Part shown: positions 26,879 to 36,557 of the stretch, piece by piece | Layout of the letters: the number at the start of each line of letters is the position of its first letter | Numbering within the stretch: position 1 is the first letter of the stretch | Assembly (NCBI RefSeq): GCF_001477625.1 | Contig: NZ_CP013692.1 | Location: 1,674,001-1,738,000, forward strand | DNA from: Paucibacter sp. KCTC 42545 | GTDB lineage: Bacteria; Pseudomonadota; Gammaproteobacteria; Burkholderiales; Burkholderiaceae_C | Direction of reading: 5' to 3' | DNA length: 64,000 nucleotides | Notes under the pieces: generated by a model | Seen by the model: only the letters and a program-made list of their open reading frames with translations | Database searches by the model: none | What the model was told of the DNA's origin: nothing | Position numbers and translations under genes: made by a program

Positions 26879-26989
26879 GCATCCCGCCAAACCCAGACTC
26901 ACTCCCGGTTTTGAGGCGGGCCGACAAGCCGCCTTGGCAAATAGCCTGGAGCGCCGCATGTGCGGGCTACAGGCATAAAGGAGAGATAC

Positions 26990-29128
26990 ATGGGTTTGTT
27001 CAATAAAGTCACCAAGAGCTTCCAGTGGGGCAACCACGCCGTCACCATGGAAACCGGCGAAATCGCCCGTCAGTCCAGCGGCGCCGTCGTCGTTGATATC
27101 GAAGGCACCGTCGTTCTGGCCACTGTGGTCGCCAAGACCGAAGCCAAGGCCGGCCAGGATTTCTTCCCGCTGACCGTTGACTATCTGGAAAAGACCTACG
27201 CCGCCGGCAAGATCCCTGGCAGCTTCTTCAAGCGTGAAGGCCGCCCCAGCGAGTTGGAGACCCTGACCAGCCGCCTGATCGACCGCCCGATCCGCCCGCT
27301 GTTCCCGGAAGGCTTCTACAACGAAGTTCAGGTCGTCGTGCACGTTCTGTCCTTGAATCCTGAGGTGCAAGCCGACATCGCCGCCTTGATCGCGTCGAGC
27401 GCCGCGCTGGCCGTGTCTGGCATTCCTTTCAATGGCCCCATCGGCGCTGCGCGCGTGGGCTATGTGAATGGCGAGTACATCCTCAACCCCGGCAAGACCG
27501 AGCTGATCAACAGCAAGATGGACCTGGTTGTGGCGGGTACGCAAGCCGCCGTGCTGATGGTGGAATCCGAGGCCGATGGCCTGTCGGAAGAAATCATGTT
27601 GGGCGCTGTGGTCTTCGGTCATGAGCAAGGCAATGTGGCCATCGCCGCCATCAACGAGTTGGTGCGCGACGCTGGCAAGCCGAGCTGGAACTGGACTGCG
27701 CCTGCCAAGAACGAGCCGCTGATCGCCAAGGTTGGCGCTCTGGCCGATGAAGCCCTGGTTGCTGCCTATCAAATCCGCAACAAGCAAGCTCGCACTCAGG
27801 CTTGCCGCGCCGTCACGGCCAATGTGTTCGCCGGCCTGAAGGCTGATGGCATTGAGTTCGACAAGGTCGAGGTGGAAAGCCTGCTGTTCGAGATCGAAGC
27901 CCGCATCGTGCGTGGTCAGATCCTGGCCGGCGAGCCCCGCATTGACGGCCGCGACACCCGCACCGTGCGCCCGATCGAAATCCGCAACAGCCTGCTGCCC
28001 CGCACGCACGGCTCGGCCCTGTTCACCCGTGGCGAAACGCAAGCTCTGGTCGTTGCGACTTTGGGCACCGACCGTGACGCACAGCGCATCGACGCGCTGG
28101 CTGGCGAGTTCGAAGACCGCTTCATGCTGCACTACAACATGCCTCCTTTCGCCACCGGCGAAACCGGCCGCGTGGGCAGCCCGAAGCGCCGCGAAATCGG
28201 CCACGGCCGTCTGGCCAAGCGCGCGCTGATCGCCGCGCTGCCGAACAAGGAAGACTTCCCCTACACCATGCGTGTGGTGTCGGAGATCACCGAGTCCAAT
28301 GGCTCCTCGTCGATGGCTTCGGTCTGCGGCGGCTGCCTGGCTTTGATGGACGCTGGTGTGCCGATGAAGGCTCACGTGGCCGGTATCGCCATGGGCTTGA
28401 TCAAGGACGGCAACCGTTTCGCCGTGCTGACCGACATCCTGGGTGACGAAGATCACCTGGGCGACATGGACTTCAAGGTGGCTGGCACGACCGGTGGTAT
28501 CACTGCTCTGCAGATGGACATCAAGATCCAGGGCATCACCAAGGAAATCATGCAGGTCGCTTTGGCGCAAGCCAAAGAAGCCCGTCTGCACATCCTGGGC
28601 AAGATGGTGGAAGCCATGGGCACGGCCAATACCGAGGTGTCGCAATTCGCGCCGCGTCTGTACACCATGAAGATCAACCCCGAGAAGATCCGTGACGTGA
28701 TCGGCAAGGGCGGCGCCACCATCCGTGCGCTGACCGAAGAAACCGGCACCACCATCGACATCGGCGAAGACGGCACCATCACCATCGCTTCGACCGATGC
28801 TGACAAGGCTGAGCACGCCAAGAAGTGCATCGAAGAGATCACCGCTGAAGTCGAAATCGGCAAGGTCTACGAAGGCCCGATCACCAAGATCTTGGACTTC
28901 GGTGCACTCGTGAATCTGCTGCCTGGCAAGGACGGTCTGCTGCACATCAGCCAGATCGCTCACCAGCGCGTCGAGAAGGTGACCGACTTCCTCAAGGAAG
29001 GCCAGATCGTCAAGGTCAAGGTCATGGAAACCGACGAGAAGGGTCGCATCAAGCTGTCGATGAAGGCCTTGATCGACCGTGACGCGGCGCCTGTCGCACC
29101 TGCTGCTGACGCAGAAGCTCAGCAGTAA
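26990..29128 (+). CDS. pnp: polyribonucleotide nucleotidyltransferase (PNPase)
   Basis: 712-residue 3'-5' exoribonuclease of the degradosome. Two RNase PH domains (about 1-230 and 310-540) flank a helical linker, followed by a KH domain with [18 protein letters not shown] and a C-terminal S1 domain ([33 protein letters not shown]). Catalytic-core motifs such as [10 protein letters not shown] and [15 protein letters not shown] are intact. ATG at 26990 has AGGAGA upstream. Confidence 0.98.
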   Translation: MGLFNKVTKSFQWGNHAVTMETGEIARQSSGAVVVDIEGTVVLATVVAKTEAKAGQDFFPLTVDYLEKTYAAGKIPGSFFKREGRPSELETLTSRLIDRPIRPLFPEGFYNEVQVVVHVLSLNPEVQADIAALIASSAALAVSGIPFNGPIGAARVGYVNGEYILNPGKTELINSKMDLVVAGTQAAVLMVESEADGLSEEIMLGAVVFGHEQGNVAIAAINELVRDAGKPSWNWTAPAKNEPLIAKVGALADEALVAAYQIRNKQARTQACRAVTANVFAGLKADGIEFDKVEVESLLFEIEARIVRGQILAGEPRIDGRDTRTVRPIEIRNSLLPRTHGSALFTRGETQALVVATLGTDRDAQRIDALAGEFEDRFMLHYNMPPFATGETGRVGSPKRREIGHGRLAKRALIAALPNKEDFPYTMRVVSEITESNGSSSMASVCGGCLALMDAGVPMKAHVAGIAMGLIKDGNRFAVLTDILGDEDHLGDMDFKVAGTTGGITALQMDIKIQGITKEIMQVALAQAKEARLHILGKMVEAMGTANTEVSQFAPRLYTMKINPEKIRDVIGKGGATIRALTEETGTTIDIGEDGTITIASTDADKAEHAKKCIEEITAEVEIGKVYEGPITKILDFGALVNLLPGKDGLLHISQIAHQRVEKVTDFLKEGQIVKVKVMETDEKGRIKLSMKALIDRDAAPVAPAADAEAQQ

Positions 29129-29149
29129 GTTCTTGGTACAGGATCAGGC

Positions 29150-30145
29150 ATGAAAGCCATTGCTATTAGCCAAACCGGCGGCCCCGAGGTTCTGCAGCTC
29201 GTCGAGCGGCCGGATCCCGTGGCGGGTGTGGGTGAGTGCCTGATCGCTGTTGAGGCTTACGGCATCAACCGCCCTGACGTGTTGCAGCGCAAGGGTGCCT
29301 ATCCGCCACCTCCCGGGGCTAGCGATTTGCCGGGCCTGGAAGTGGCGGGGCGCATTGTGTCGGGTGATGCGGCAGAGTTGGCTGCGGCTGGCTTGAAGCT
29401 TGGGGACGCTGTCTGCGCCCTGGTGGCGGGTGGCGGCTACGCCGAGCTTTGCACGGCGCCCTTGGCGCAATGCCTGCCGGTGCCTGCTGGCTGGACCATG
29501 GCCGAGGCGGCGAGCCTGCCGGAGACCTTTTTCACCGTTTGGTCGAATGTGTTCGAGCGGGCGGGCCTGAAGGCTGGCGAGACGCTGCTGGTGCATGGTG
29601 GCAGCAGCGGTATTGGCGTGACGGCGATTCAGTTGGCCAAGGCCTTTGGGGCCAAGGTCATCGTCACCGTCGGTAGCGAAGACAAGGCTGCGGCCTGCCT
29701 GCAATTAGGGGCGGACGTGGCCATCAACTACAAGTCCCAGGACTTTGTGGTTGAGGTCAAGGCCGCCACGGCGGGGCGCGGCGTCGATGTGATTTTGGAT
29801 ATGGTGGCTGGGTCCTACGTCGAGCGTGGCGTGCAGTGCCTGGCCGACGATGGCCGCATGGTCATCATTGCAGTGCAAGGTGGCTTGGATGCTCGCTTTG
29901 ATGCCGGTGCGGTGTTGCGGCGGCGTTTGACCATCAGCGGATCAACCCTGAGGCCGCGTTCGCTCGCCTTCAAGGCAGGTATTGGCGCGCAGTTGCGCGA
30001 GCGCGTTTGGCCCAAGTTGGCGGCGCGCCAGATCAAGCCGGTGATTTACCGTGAGTTGTCGGGTGATGAAGCGGCGGCCGCGCATGCCTTGATGGAGTCT
30101 GGCGAGCACGTGGGCAAGATTGTCCTGAGCTGGGGTAGGGAGTGA
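29150..30145 (+). CDS. NAD(P)H quinone oxidoreductase (PIG3-like, MDR superfamily)
   Basis: 331-residue zinc-free medium-chain dehydrogenase. It starts MKAIAISQTGGPEVLQL, has the GINRPDVLQRKGAYPPPPGASDLPGLEVAG substrate-domain motif, and a Rossmann motif GGSSGIGVTAIQLAK near residue 151. This matches the PIG3/QorB group, which reduces quinones with NAD(P)H. The zinc ligands of alcohol dehydrogenases are lacking. The gene lies between pnp and tpiA, spaced by 21 and 9 nt, so it probably shares a transcript. Confidence 0.88.
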   Translation: MKAIAISQTGGPEVLQLVERPDPVAGVGECLIAVEAYGINRPDVLQRKGAYPPPPGASDLPGLEVAGRIVSGDAAELAAAGLKLGDAVCALVAGGGYAELCTAPLAQCLPVPAGWTMAEAASLPETFFTVWSNVFERAGLKAGETLLVHGGSSGIGVTAIQLAKAFGAKVIVTVGSEDKAAACLQLGADVAINYKSQDFVVEVKAATAGRGVDVILDMVAGSYVERGVQCLADDGRMVIIAVQGGLDARFDAGAVLRRRLTISGSTLRPRSLAFKAGIGAQLRERVWPKLAARQIKPVIYRELSGDEAAAAHALMESGEHVGKIVLSWGRE

Positions 30146-30154
30146 GATTTGAGT

Positions 30155-30895
30155 ATGCGTAAGAAACTGGTGGTCGGAAATTGGAAGATGCATGGCAATC
30201 GCGCCAGCAATGCCGCCTTGTTGGCGGGCTTGCGCGAGGCGGGGCCGTGGAGCGCCGATGTGGCGGTTTGCGTGCCGTTTCCCTACATCACTGAAACGGC
30301 CCTGGCCTTGACGGGTCAGGCCATTGCCTTTGGTGCGCAAGATTGCTCGGCACATGAGCAGGGCGCTTTCACGGGTGAAGTGTCATCGGCCATGTTGGCT
30401 GATTTGGGCTGCCGCTATGTCATCGTTGGCCATTCAGAGCGCCGCGCCTTTCATGCTGAAAGCGATCAGCTGGTGGCCGATAAGGCCAAGGCTGCGCTGG
30501 CGCATGGCGTGACGCCCATTGTGTGCGTTGGCGAAACCTTGGCTGAGCGTGAGGCGGGTCAAACCGAGGTCGTGGTCAAGCGCCAACTGGCTGCGGTGAT
30601 TCACACCTTGACGCATTGCATCGGTGAAATCGTGCTGGCTTATGAGCCGGTGTGGGCAATCGGCACGGGCCTGACGGCCAGCCCGGAGCAGGCGCAGTCT
30701 GTGCATGCCGTGTTGCGCATGCAATTGCAGGCGGCCACGCAGAAGGCTGACGCGATGCGCATTCTGTATGGCGGTAGCGTCAAGCCGGATAACGCGGCCC
30801 AGCTGTTCGCCATGCCTGACATTGATGGTGGTTTGATTGGTGGCGCCGCCTTGAAGGCTGGCGACTTCAGCGTGATCTGCCGCGCGGCAGCTTGA
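30155..30895 (+). CDS. tpiA: triosephosphate isomerase
   Basis: 246-residue TIM barrel interconverting dihydroxyacetone phosphate and glyceraldehyde 3-phosphate. Asn9 and Lys11 (GNWKMHGN), the catalytic His in VGHSERR and Glu in [11 protein letters not shown], and the phosphate loop GGSVKPDNA are all present. ATG 30155 is preferred over an in-frame TTG two codons earlier because [15 protein letters not shown] is the standard start. Confidence 0.97.
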   Translation: MRKKLVVGNWKMHGNRASNAALLAGLREAGPWSADVAVCVPFPYITETALALTGQAIAFGAQDCSAHEQGAFTGEVSSAMLADLGCRYVIVGHSERRAFHAESDQLVADKAKAALAHGVTPIVCVGETLAEREAGQTEVVVKRQLAAVIHTLTHCIGEIVLAYEPVWAIGTGLTASPEQAQSVHAVLRMQLQAATQKADAMRILYGGSVKPDNAAQLFAMPDIDGGLIGGAALKAGDFSVICRAAA

Positions 30896-30941
30896 TCGCA
30901 ATCGATTTGTTTTTTTGCCTGAGATTTTTGGAGCTTTTGAG

Positions 30942-31313
30942 ATGCAATTCTGGATGAATTTGGTGTTAGTGGTGCAGTTGCTGAGCGCCCTGGTAATGAT
31001 TGGCCTGGTACTGGTTCAGCATGGCAAGGGCGCCGATATGGGTGCGTCCTTCGGCAGCGGCGCCTCCGGCAGCTTGTTTGGCGCCACGGGCAGCGCCAAC
31101 TTCTTGTCGCGCAGCACAGCTGTTTGCGCCACGGTGTTTTTTGTCTGCACCCTGGGCCTGGCCTATATGTCCAATAGCCGTAGCGGTGCTTCGACGACCG
31201 AGACGATTCTTGACAAGGCAGCGCCCGCTGCGCCGGCTGCTTCCGGCGCTGCTGCCATCCCTGGCGCCGCACCTGTTGCGGTGGACACGCCTGCTCCCTC
31301 TGCCTCGAAGTAA
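30942..31313 (+). CDS. secG: preprotein translocase subunit SecG
   Basis: 123-residue protein with two membrane segments and the SecG middle LVQHGKGADMGASFGSGASGSLFGATGSANFL. It joins SecYE to speed SecA-driven export. The C-terminal about 45 residues are Ala/Pro-rich, as often in betaproteobacteria. ATG 30942 follows GGAG; upstream codons in frame lack similarity. tpiA-secG-tRNA-Leu-nuoA is a common Burkholderiales order. Confidence 0.95.
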   Translation: MQFWMNLVLVVQLLSALVMIGLVLVQHGKGADMGASFGSGASGSLFGATGSANFLSRSTAVCATVFFVCTLGLAYMSNSRSGASTTETILDKAAPAAPAASGAAAIPGAAPVAVDTPAPSASK

Positions 31314-31323
31314 TTCGGTGAAG

Positions 31324-31357
31324 GCGTCGCTCGCAAGCTGTGTCTTGTGAGCGACGC
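31324..31357 (+). terminator. strong hairpin after secG
   Basis: GCGTCGCTCGCAAG (31324-31337) pairs with CTTGTGAGCGACGC (31344-31357), 14 pairs with one wobble, around a 6-nt loop. No T-run follows, so it is either a 3'-end protecting stem or part of a factor-dependent terminator. Confidence 0.5.
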
Positions 31358-31513
31358 AGGACCCCGAACATTGCGCGTCAAAAAAGCAGAATTTGTCTTG
31401 AGTTCGCTAAAGGCGTGAAATTTTCGGTATAGAATTCGAGGCTGACTAGATAGCAACTCCTCACGCAACTCTAGTTAGTCTTTACTTGGTTCAGGCCAAG
31501 AAATTTGAATATA

Positions 31514-31598
31514 GCCGTCGTGGTGAAATTGGTAGACACGCTATCTTGAGGGGGTAGTGGCGAAAGCTGTGCGAGTTCGAGTCTCGCCGACGGCACCA
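31514..31598 (+). tRNA. tRNA-Leu(GAG)
   Basis: 85-nt class II tRNA with CCA encoded. The acceptor stem GCCGTCG/CGACGGC, the D-arm GGTGAAATTGGTAGACAC, the anticodon loop TTGAGGG with anticodon GAG, a long variable arm and TTCGAGTC in the T-arm are all visible. A TATAGA box at 31428-31433 may belong to its promoter. Confidence 0.95.
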
Positions 31599-31814
31599 GA
31601 TACATCGGTTAGTATCCAAGGGTTGGAGCCCGTGGAATATTGGCCAAAGCGCCCCGAAGCGGAGTTGTTCGAAATATCTTTCGGGCAAATAAGCAGGGGA
31701 TCAGGCGGGCGCAGTCCGTAGGCGAAAGAATTCGCTGGCGGCGCGCCCGTTGCTTTTGTGGAAATCGCTGTGGAGGGCTTGGAGGCCTGAAGCAGTTCTG
31801 AGAGAGCGTCACCC

Positions 31815-32174
31815 ATGAACTTGGATCAGTACCTACCCGTCATCCTCTTCATCCTGGTCGGCGCGGGCGTCGGCGTGGCGCCTCAGGTGCTCGGCTTTCT
31901 GTTCGGCCCCAATCGCCCTGATGCGGCGAAAAACTCCCCCTACGAATGTGGCTTTGAGGCCTTTGAAGACGCGCGAATGAAGTTCGACGTGCGCTACTAC
32001 CTCGTGGCCATTTTGTTCATTTTGTTTGACCTGGAAATTGCTTTCCTGTTTCCCTGGGCGGTGACGCTGAAGGAAATTGGCTCGGCAGGTTTCTGGGCGA
32101 TGATGATTTTCCTGGGTATTCTGGTCGTAGGCTTTATCTACGAGTGGAAAAAAGGCGCCCTGGATTGGGAATGA
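31815..32174 (+). CDS. nuoA: NADH-quinone oxidoreductase subunit A
   Basis: 119-residue membrane subunit with three segments, at the junction of the quinone site and the membrane arm of complex I. The family motif [42 protein letters not shown], with its conserved cysteine, is complete. It is the first gene of a 14-gene nuo operon. A spacer of 110 bp with two hairpins separates it from nuoB. Confidence 0.97.
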   Translation: MNLDQYLPVILFILVGAGVGVAPQVLGFLFGPNRPDAAKNSPYECGFEAFEDARMKFDVRYYLVAILFILFDLEIAFLFPWAVTLKEIGSAGFWAMMIFLGILVVGFIYEWKKGALDWE

Positions 32175-32188
32175 AATAATGCCCCTCG

Positions 32189-32241
32189 CCCGACCCCAGT
32201 GTCGGGTGACTCCTTGAGGGACTGCCAGCCTGGCGGCTGGC
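32189..32241 (+). other. two hairpins between nuoA and nuoB
   Basis: CCCGAC/GTCGGG (32189-32206, 6-nt loop) and the perfect GCCAGCC-TGGC-GGCTGGC (32224-32241) lie in the longest spacer of the nuo operon. Neither has a T-run. Confidence 0.5.
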
Positions 32242-32284
32242 CGATGGGTTGGCCCGGCGCGGCCCGAACGATTGGAAGCTTGCA

Positions 32285-32761
32285 ATGGGTATTGAAGGCG
32301 TATTGAAAGAAGGCTTTGTCACCACTTCGGTCGACAAGCTCATCAACTGGTCCAAGACCGGTTCTCTGTGGCCCATGACCTTCGGTCTGGCCTGCTGTGC
32401 GGTGGAGATGATGCACGCGGGTGCAGCCCGTTATGACATCGACCGCTTCGGCATGTTGTTCCGTCCCAGCCCACGGCAGAGCGATTTGATGATCGTGGCC
32501 GGCACGCTGTGCAACAAGATGGCGCCGGCCCTGCGCCGTGTTTACGACCAGATGGCTGAGCCGCGCTGGGTGCTCTCGATGGGTTCCTGTGCCAATGGCG
32601 GTGGCTACTACCACTACAGCTACTCGGTCGTGCGTGGTTGCGACCGCATCGTGCCGGTCGACGTCTATGTGCCTGGCTGCCCGCCCACCGCGGAAGCCCT
32701 GCTGTACGGCATCTTGCAGCTGCAAGCCAAGATTCGCCGCGAAAACACCATTGCACGTTGA
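32285..32761 (+). CDS. nuoB: NADH-quinone oxidoreductase subunit B
   Basis: 158-residue peripheral-arm subunit holding cluster N2, the last electron donor to quinone. The ligands are the adjacent Cys37-Cys38 ([10 protein letters not shown]), Cys102 (GSCANGG) and Cys132 (PGCPPTAE). ATG at 32285 gives the standard MGIEGVL start; an in-frame extension upstream lies within the hairpin spacer. Confidence 0.98.
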   Translation: MGIEGVLKEGFVTTSVDKLINWSKTGSLWPMTFGLACCAVEMMHAGAARYDIDRFGMLFRPSPRQSDLMIVAGTLCNKMAPALRRVYDQMAEPRWVLSMGSCANGGGYYHYSYSVVRGCDRIVPVDVYVPGCPPTAEALLYGILQLQAKIRRENTIAR

Positions 32762-32779
32762 CGCCAAGGGTCTGAACTG

Positions 32780-33373
32780 ATGAGCAAACTTGACACCCTG
32801 AAGCTGGCCCTGGAGTCAGCGCTTGGCGGGAAGATTCAAAACCTCAAGACCGAGTTCGACGAGGTCACCTTGCAGGTCGCTGCCGCAGACTATCTGGCGG
32901 TGGCGAAGATCCTGCGCGACCACTCGGAACTGCGCTTCGAGCAATTGATCGACCTCTGCGGCCTGGACTTCAGTGCCTACAAAGATGGCGCTTACGAAGG
33001 TCAGCGCTATGCGGTGGTGAGCCACCTGATGTCGATCAACAAGAATTGGCGTCTGCGGTTGAAGGTGTTCTGCCCCGACGACAGCTTCCCCTGCGTGGCT
33101 GCGCTGACGCCCATCTGGAATGCGGCCAACTGGTTTGAACGCGAAGCCTTTGATCTGTTCGGCATCATCTTTGATGGCCACGAAGATCTGCGTCGCATCC
33201 TGACCGACTATGGCTTCATCGGCCACCCGATGCGCAAGGACTTCCCGACCTCGGGCCATGTCGAAATGCGTTACGACGCAGAGACCAAGCGCGTGGTCTA
33301 TCAACCCGTGTCGATTGAGCCGCGTGAGATCACGCCGCGCATCATCCGCGAAGAAAACTACGGCGGTATTTGA
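32780..33373 (+). CDS. nuoC: NADH-quinone oxidoreductase subunit C
   Basis: 197-residue 30-kDa subunit of the peripheral arm. The conserved region [44 protein letters not shown] is complete. It is a separate gene here, not fused to nuoD as in E. coli. The stop is 3 nt before the nuoD ATG. Confidence 0.97.
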   Translation: MSKLDTLKLALESALGGKIQNLKTEFDEVTLQVAAADYLAVAKILRDHSELRFEQLIDLCGLDFSAYKDGAYEGQRYAVVSHLMSINKNWRLRLKVFCPDDSFPCVAALTPIWNAANWFEREAFDLFGIIFDGHEDLRRILTDYGFIGHPMRKDFPTSGHVEMRYDAETKRVVYQPVSIEPREITPRIIREENYGGI

Positions 33374-33376
33374 GCT

Positions 33377-34630
33377 ATGGCCGAAATCAAAAACTACACG
33401 CTGAACTTCGGTCCCCAGCACCCGGCTGCGCACGGCGTGCTGCGTCTGGTGCTTGAGCTGGACGGTGAAGTCATCCAACGCGCTGACCCGCACATCGGCC
33501 TGCTGCACCGCGCCACCGAGAAGTTGGCCGAAAGCAAGACCTATATCCAGTCGCTGCCTTATATGGACCGACTGGATTACGTTTCCATGATGGCCAATGA
33601 GCAGGCTTACTGCCTGGCCATCGAGAAGATGATGGGCCTGGAAGTGCCCCTGCGCGCGCAGTACATCCGCGTGATGTTCGCCGAGATCACCCGCTTGCTC
33701 AACCACCTGCTGTGGTTGGGCGCGCATGGCATCGACTGCGGCGCGATGAACATCCTGATCTACTGCTTCCGCGAGCGGGAAGATCTGTTCGATATGTACG
33801 AAGCAGTGTCGGGTGCGCGCATGCACGCAGCCTACTTCCGTCCGGGCGGCGTTTACCGCGACCTGCCGGACAGCATGCCGCAATACAAGGTCAGCAAGAT
33901 CAAGAACGCCAAGGCGATTGCGCGTTTGAACGAGAACCGCTCGGGCTCGCTGCTGGACTTCATCGAAGACTTCTGCAAGCGCTTCCCGAAGAACGTTGAC
34001 GACTATGAAACCCTGCTGACCGATAACCGCATCTGGAAGCAGCGCACCGTGGGCATTGGCGTCGTGACGCCTGAGCGTGCACTGAATCTGGGCTTCTCGG
34101 GTCCAATGCTGCGTGGCTCGGGCATTGCCTGGGACTTGCGCAAGAAGCAGCCCTACGACGCTTACGCGCAAATGGACTTCGATGTGCCGGTCGGTACCAA
34201 CGGCGACACCTACGACCGCTATCTGGTGCGCGTTGAAGAAATGCGCCAGAGCAATCGCATCATCCAGCAATGCGTGGCTTGGCTGCGTGCCAATCCCGGC
34301 CCGGTGATCACTGATAACCACAAGGTGGCGCCGCCATCGCGCGTGGATATGAAGTCGAATATGGAGGAGTTGATCCACCATTTCAAGCTCTTCACCGAAG
34401 GTTTCCATGTGCCCGAAGGCGAGGCCTATGCTGCGGTGGAACACCCCAAGGGTGAGTTCGGCATCTATATGGTCAGCGACGGCGCCAACAAGCCTTACCG
34501 CCTGAAGATCCGCGCGCCTGGCTTCTCGCATCTGGCTGCGCTGGACGAGATGGGGCGTGGCCACATGATTGCGGACGCGGTGGCCATCATCGGCACCATG
34601 GACATCGTGTTCGGCGAGATTGATCGTTGA
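33377..34630 (+). CDS. nuoD: NADH-quinone oxidoreductase subunit D
   Basis: 417-residue 49-kDa subunit lining the quinone cavity with NuoB. It starts [24 protein letters not shown], whose GPQHPAAHG loop with its conserved His is at the quinone headgroup in known structures. [14 protein letters not shown] and the C-terminal DIVFGEIDR are also present. Length is normal. Confidence 0.98.
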   Translation: MAEIKNYTLNFGPQHPAAHGVLRLVLELDGEVIQRADPHIGLLHRATEKLAESKTYIQSLPYMDRLDYVSMMANEQAYCLAIEKMMGLEVPLRAQYIRVMFAEITRLLNHLLWLGAHGIDCGAMNILIYCFREREDLFDMYEAVSGARMHAAYFRPGGVYRDLPDSMPQYKVSKIKNAKAIARLNENRSGSLLDFIEDFCKRFPKNVDDYETLLTDNRIWKQRTVGIGVVTPERALNLGFSGPMLRGSGIAWDLRKKQPYDAYAQMDFDVPVGTNGDTYDRYLVRVEEMRQSNRIIQQCVAWLRANPGPVITDNHKVAPPSRVDMKSNMEELIHHFKLFTEGFHVPEGEAYAAVEHPKGEFGIYMVSDGANKPYRLKIRAPGFSHLAALDEMGRGHMIADAVAIIGTMDIVFGEIDR

Positions 34631-34648
34631 GGCAACCAGCGAAAAACG

Positions 34649-35161
34649 ATGATGAGTACTGAAACCTATCAATTGAGCGAGGCCACGGCCGCGCGCTTTG
34701 CCCGCGAAGTCGCCAAATACCCGGCCGAGCAAAAGTCTTCGGCCGTGATGGCCTGCCTGGCCATCGTGCAGCAGGAAATCGGCTTTGTCTCGCGCGCGAG
34801 CGAAGACGCCATTGCCGAATATCTGGGCATGCCGCCCATCGCTGTCTACGAGGTCACGACCTTCTACAACATGTACAACCAGCGCAAGCTGGGTCAGTTC
34901 AAGTTGAACGTCTGCACCAACTTGCCTTGCCAGTTGCGCGACGGTCAAAAGGCACTCAACCACCTGTGCGAAAAGCTCGGTGTGGAAGAGGGCGGCACGA
35001 CCGCCGACGGCCTGTTCACCGTGCAAAAGAGCGAGTGCCTGGGTGCTTGCGCCGACTCACCGGTGATGCTGGTCAATGACCGCCAGATGTGCAGCTTCAT
35101 GAGCCATGAGCGGCTGGACGAGTTGGTGGACGTGCTCAAAGCTCACGCTGCCAAGAACTGA
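34649..35161 (+). CDS. nuoE: NADH-quinone oxidoreductase subunit E
   Basis: 170-residue thioredoxin-like subunit with the off-path [2Fe-2S] cluster N1a. The ligands are Cys89, Cys94, Cys130 and Cys134 (CTNLPC and CLGAC). The N-terminal helical domain packs on NuoF. Two successive ATG codons begin the frame, so the start may be one codon later. Confidence 0.97.
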   Translation: MMSTETYQLSEATAARFAREVAKYPAEQKSSAVMACLAIVQQEIGFVSRASEDAIAEYLGMPPIAVYEVTTFYNMYNQRKLGQFKLNVCTNLPCQLRDGQKALNHLCEKLGVEEGGTTADGLFTVQKSECLGACADSPVMLVNDRQMCSFMSHERLDELVDVLKAHAAKN

Positions 35162-35179
35162 CCGGTGGAAAGAACAAGC

Positions 35180-36532
35180 ATGCTGGATCTCTCCAAATTT
35201 CAGTCCACGGGTCAAGAGACCTGTTTCCATGATCGCCACATCGGCGCGCAGATTTATGCCGGCCTGGACGGCAAGAACTGGCGTTTGCAGGATTACGTCG
35301 CCCGTGGCGGCTATGCCGCGCTGCGCAAGATTCTCAAAGGCGAGGGCGCGCCCGAAGGTACACCGCTGACGCAAGACCAGGTGATTGCCGAGGTCAAGGG
35401 CTCTGGCCTGCGCGGCCGCGGTGGCGCGGGTTTCCCCACCGGCCTGAAGTGGAGCTTCATGCCGCGCCAGTTCCCTGGCGACAAGTACCTGGTGTGCAAC
35501 TCCGACGAGGGCGAGCCGGGTACTTGCAAGGACCGCGACATCTTGATGTTCAACCCGCACATCGTCATCGAAGGCATGATCATTGCCGCCTTCGCCATGG
35601 GCATCAAGACCGGCTACAACTACATCCACGGCGAAATCTTCGAGGTCTATGACCGTTTCGAAGAAGCGCTTGAGGAGGCTCGTGCAGCCGGTTTCCTGGG
35701 TGACAACATCCTCAGTTCGGGCTTCAGCTTTCAGTTGCACGCCTTCCACGGTTTCGGCGCCTACATCTGCGGCGAAGAAACGGCACTGTTGGAATCGCTC
35801 GAAGGCAAGAAGGGCCAACCGCGCTTCAAGCCGCCGTTCCCGGCCAGCTTCGGTTTGTATGGCCGCCCGACGACCATCAACAACACCGAAACCTTTGCCG
35901 CTGTGCCATGGATCATCCGCAACAGCGGCCAGGCCTATCTGGAAATCGGTAAGCCCAATAACGGTGGCACCAAGTTGTTCTCGGTGTCGGGTGACGTTGA
36001 GCGCCCCGGCAACTATGAGATTCCGCTGGGCACGCCTTTCTCCAAGCTGCTGGAACTGGCGGGCGGCGTGCGCAAGGGTCGCACGCTGAAGGCCGTGATT
36101 CCTGGTGGTTCCTCCTCGCCGGTCTTGACCGCTGAGGTGATGATGAACTGCACCATGGACTACGACTCGATCGCCAAGGCCGGCTCCATGCTGGGTTCTG
36201 GCGCCGTGATCGTGATGGACGATTCGCGTTGCATGGTCAAGAGCCTGCTGCGCCTGAGCTACTTCTACGCCCACGAAAGCTGTGGCCAGTGCACGCCTTG
36301 CCGCGAAGGCACGGGCTGGATGCACCGTGTGGTCGAGCGCATCGCCAACGGCCATGGCAAGCCAGAAGACATCGACCTGCTCAATTCGGTGGCCGACAAC
36401 ATTCAAGGCCGCACGATTTGCGCCCTGGGTGATGCCGCCGCGATGCCGGTGCGGGCGATGATCAAGAACTTCAAACACGAGTTCGTTCACTTGATCGAAC
36501 ACAAGACGCCTCTCGTGCCGGCCGCGGTCTGA
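35180..36532 (+). CDS. nuoF: NADH-quinone oxidoreductase subunit F
   Basis: 450-residue NADH-binding subunit with FMN and cluster N3. The glycine-rich [16 protein letters not shown] binds [18 protein letters not shown] binds FMN, and [12 protein letters not shown] plus a later Cys (TICALGD) bind the [4Fe-4S] cluster. ATG at 35180 is preferred over a GTG five codons earlier because MLDLSKFQ fits the family start. Confidence 0.97.
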   Translation: MLDLSKFQSTGQETCFHDRHIGAQIYAGLDGKNWRLQDYVARGGYAALRKILKGEGAPEGTPLTQDQVIAEVKGSGLRGRGGAGFPTGLKWSFMPRQFPGDKYLVCNSDEGEPGTCKDRDILMFNPHIVIEGMIIAAFAMGIKTGYNYIHGEIFEVYDRFEEALEEARAAGFLGDNILSSGFSFQLHAFHGFGAYICGEETALLESLEGKKGQPRFKPPFPASFGLYGRPTTINNTETFAAVPWIIRNSGQAYLEIGKPNNGGTKLFSVSGDVERPGNYEIPLGTPFSKLLELAGGVRKGRTLKAVIPGGSSSPVLTAEVMMNCTMDYDSIAKAGSMLGSGAVIVMDDSRCMVKSLLRLSYFYAHESCGQCTPCREGTGWMHRVVERIANGHGKPEDIDLLNSVADNIQGRTICALGDAAAMPVRAMIKNFKHEFVHLIEHKTPLVPAAV

Positions 36533-36557
36533 AGCAGCAGGACAGGACGAACAAGCA

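Noticed and set aside
26777..28963. Open frame of more than 700 codons on the minus strand across pnp
   Set aside because: It is antisense to the clear pnp gene, has a composition driven by GC-rich third positions and no recognisable motif.
31599..31814. nuoA promoter candidate TTGTTC-N17-AATAAG near 31660-31690
   Set aside because: The -10 match is poor and other equally weak pairs exist, so no position is called.
32816..35026. Open frame of more than 700 codons on the minus strand across nuoC-nuoE
   Set aside because: Mirror frame of well-supported nuo genes; no domain recognised and it crosses gene boundaries.
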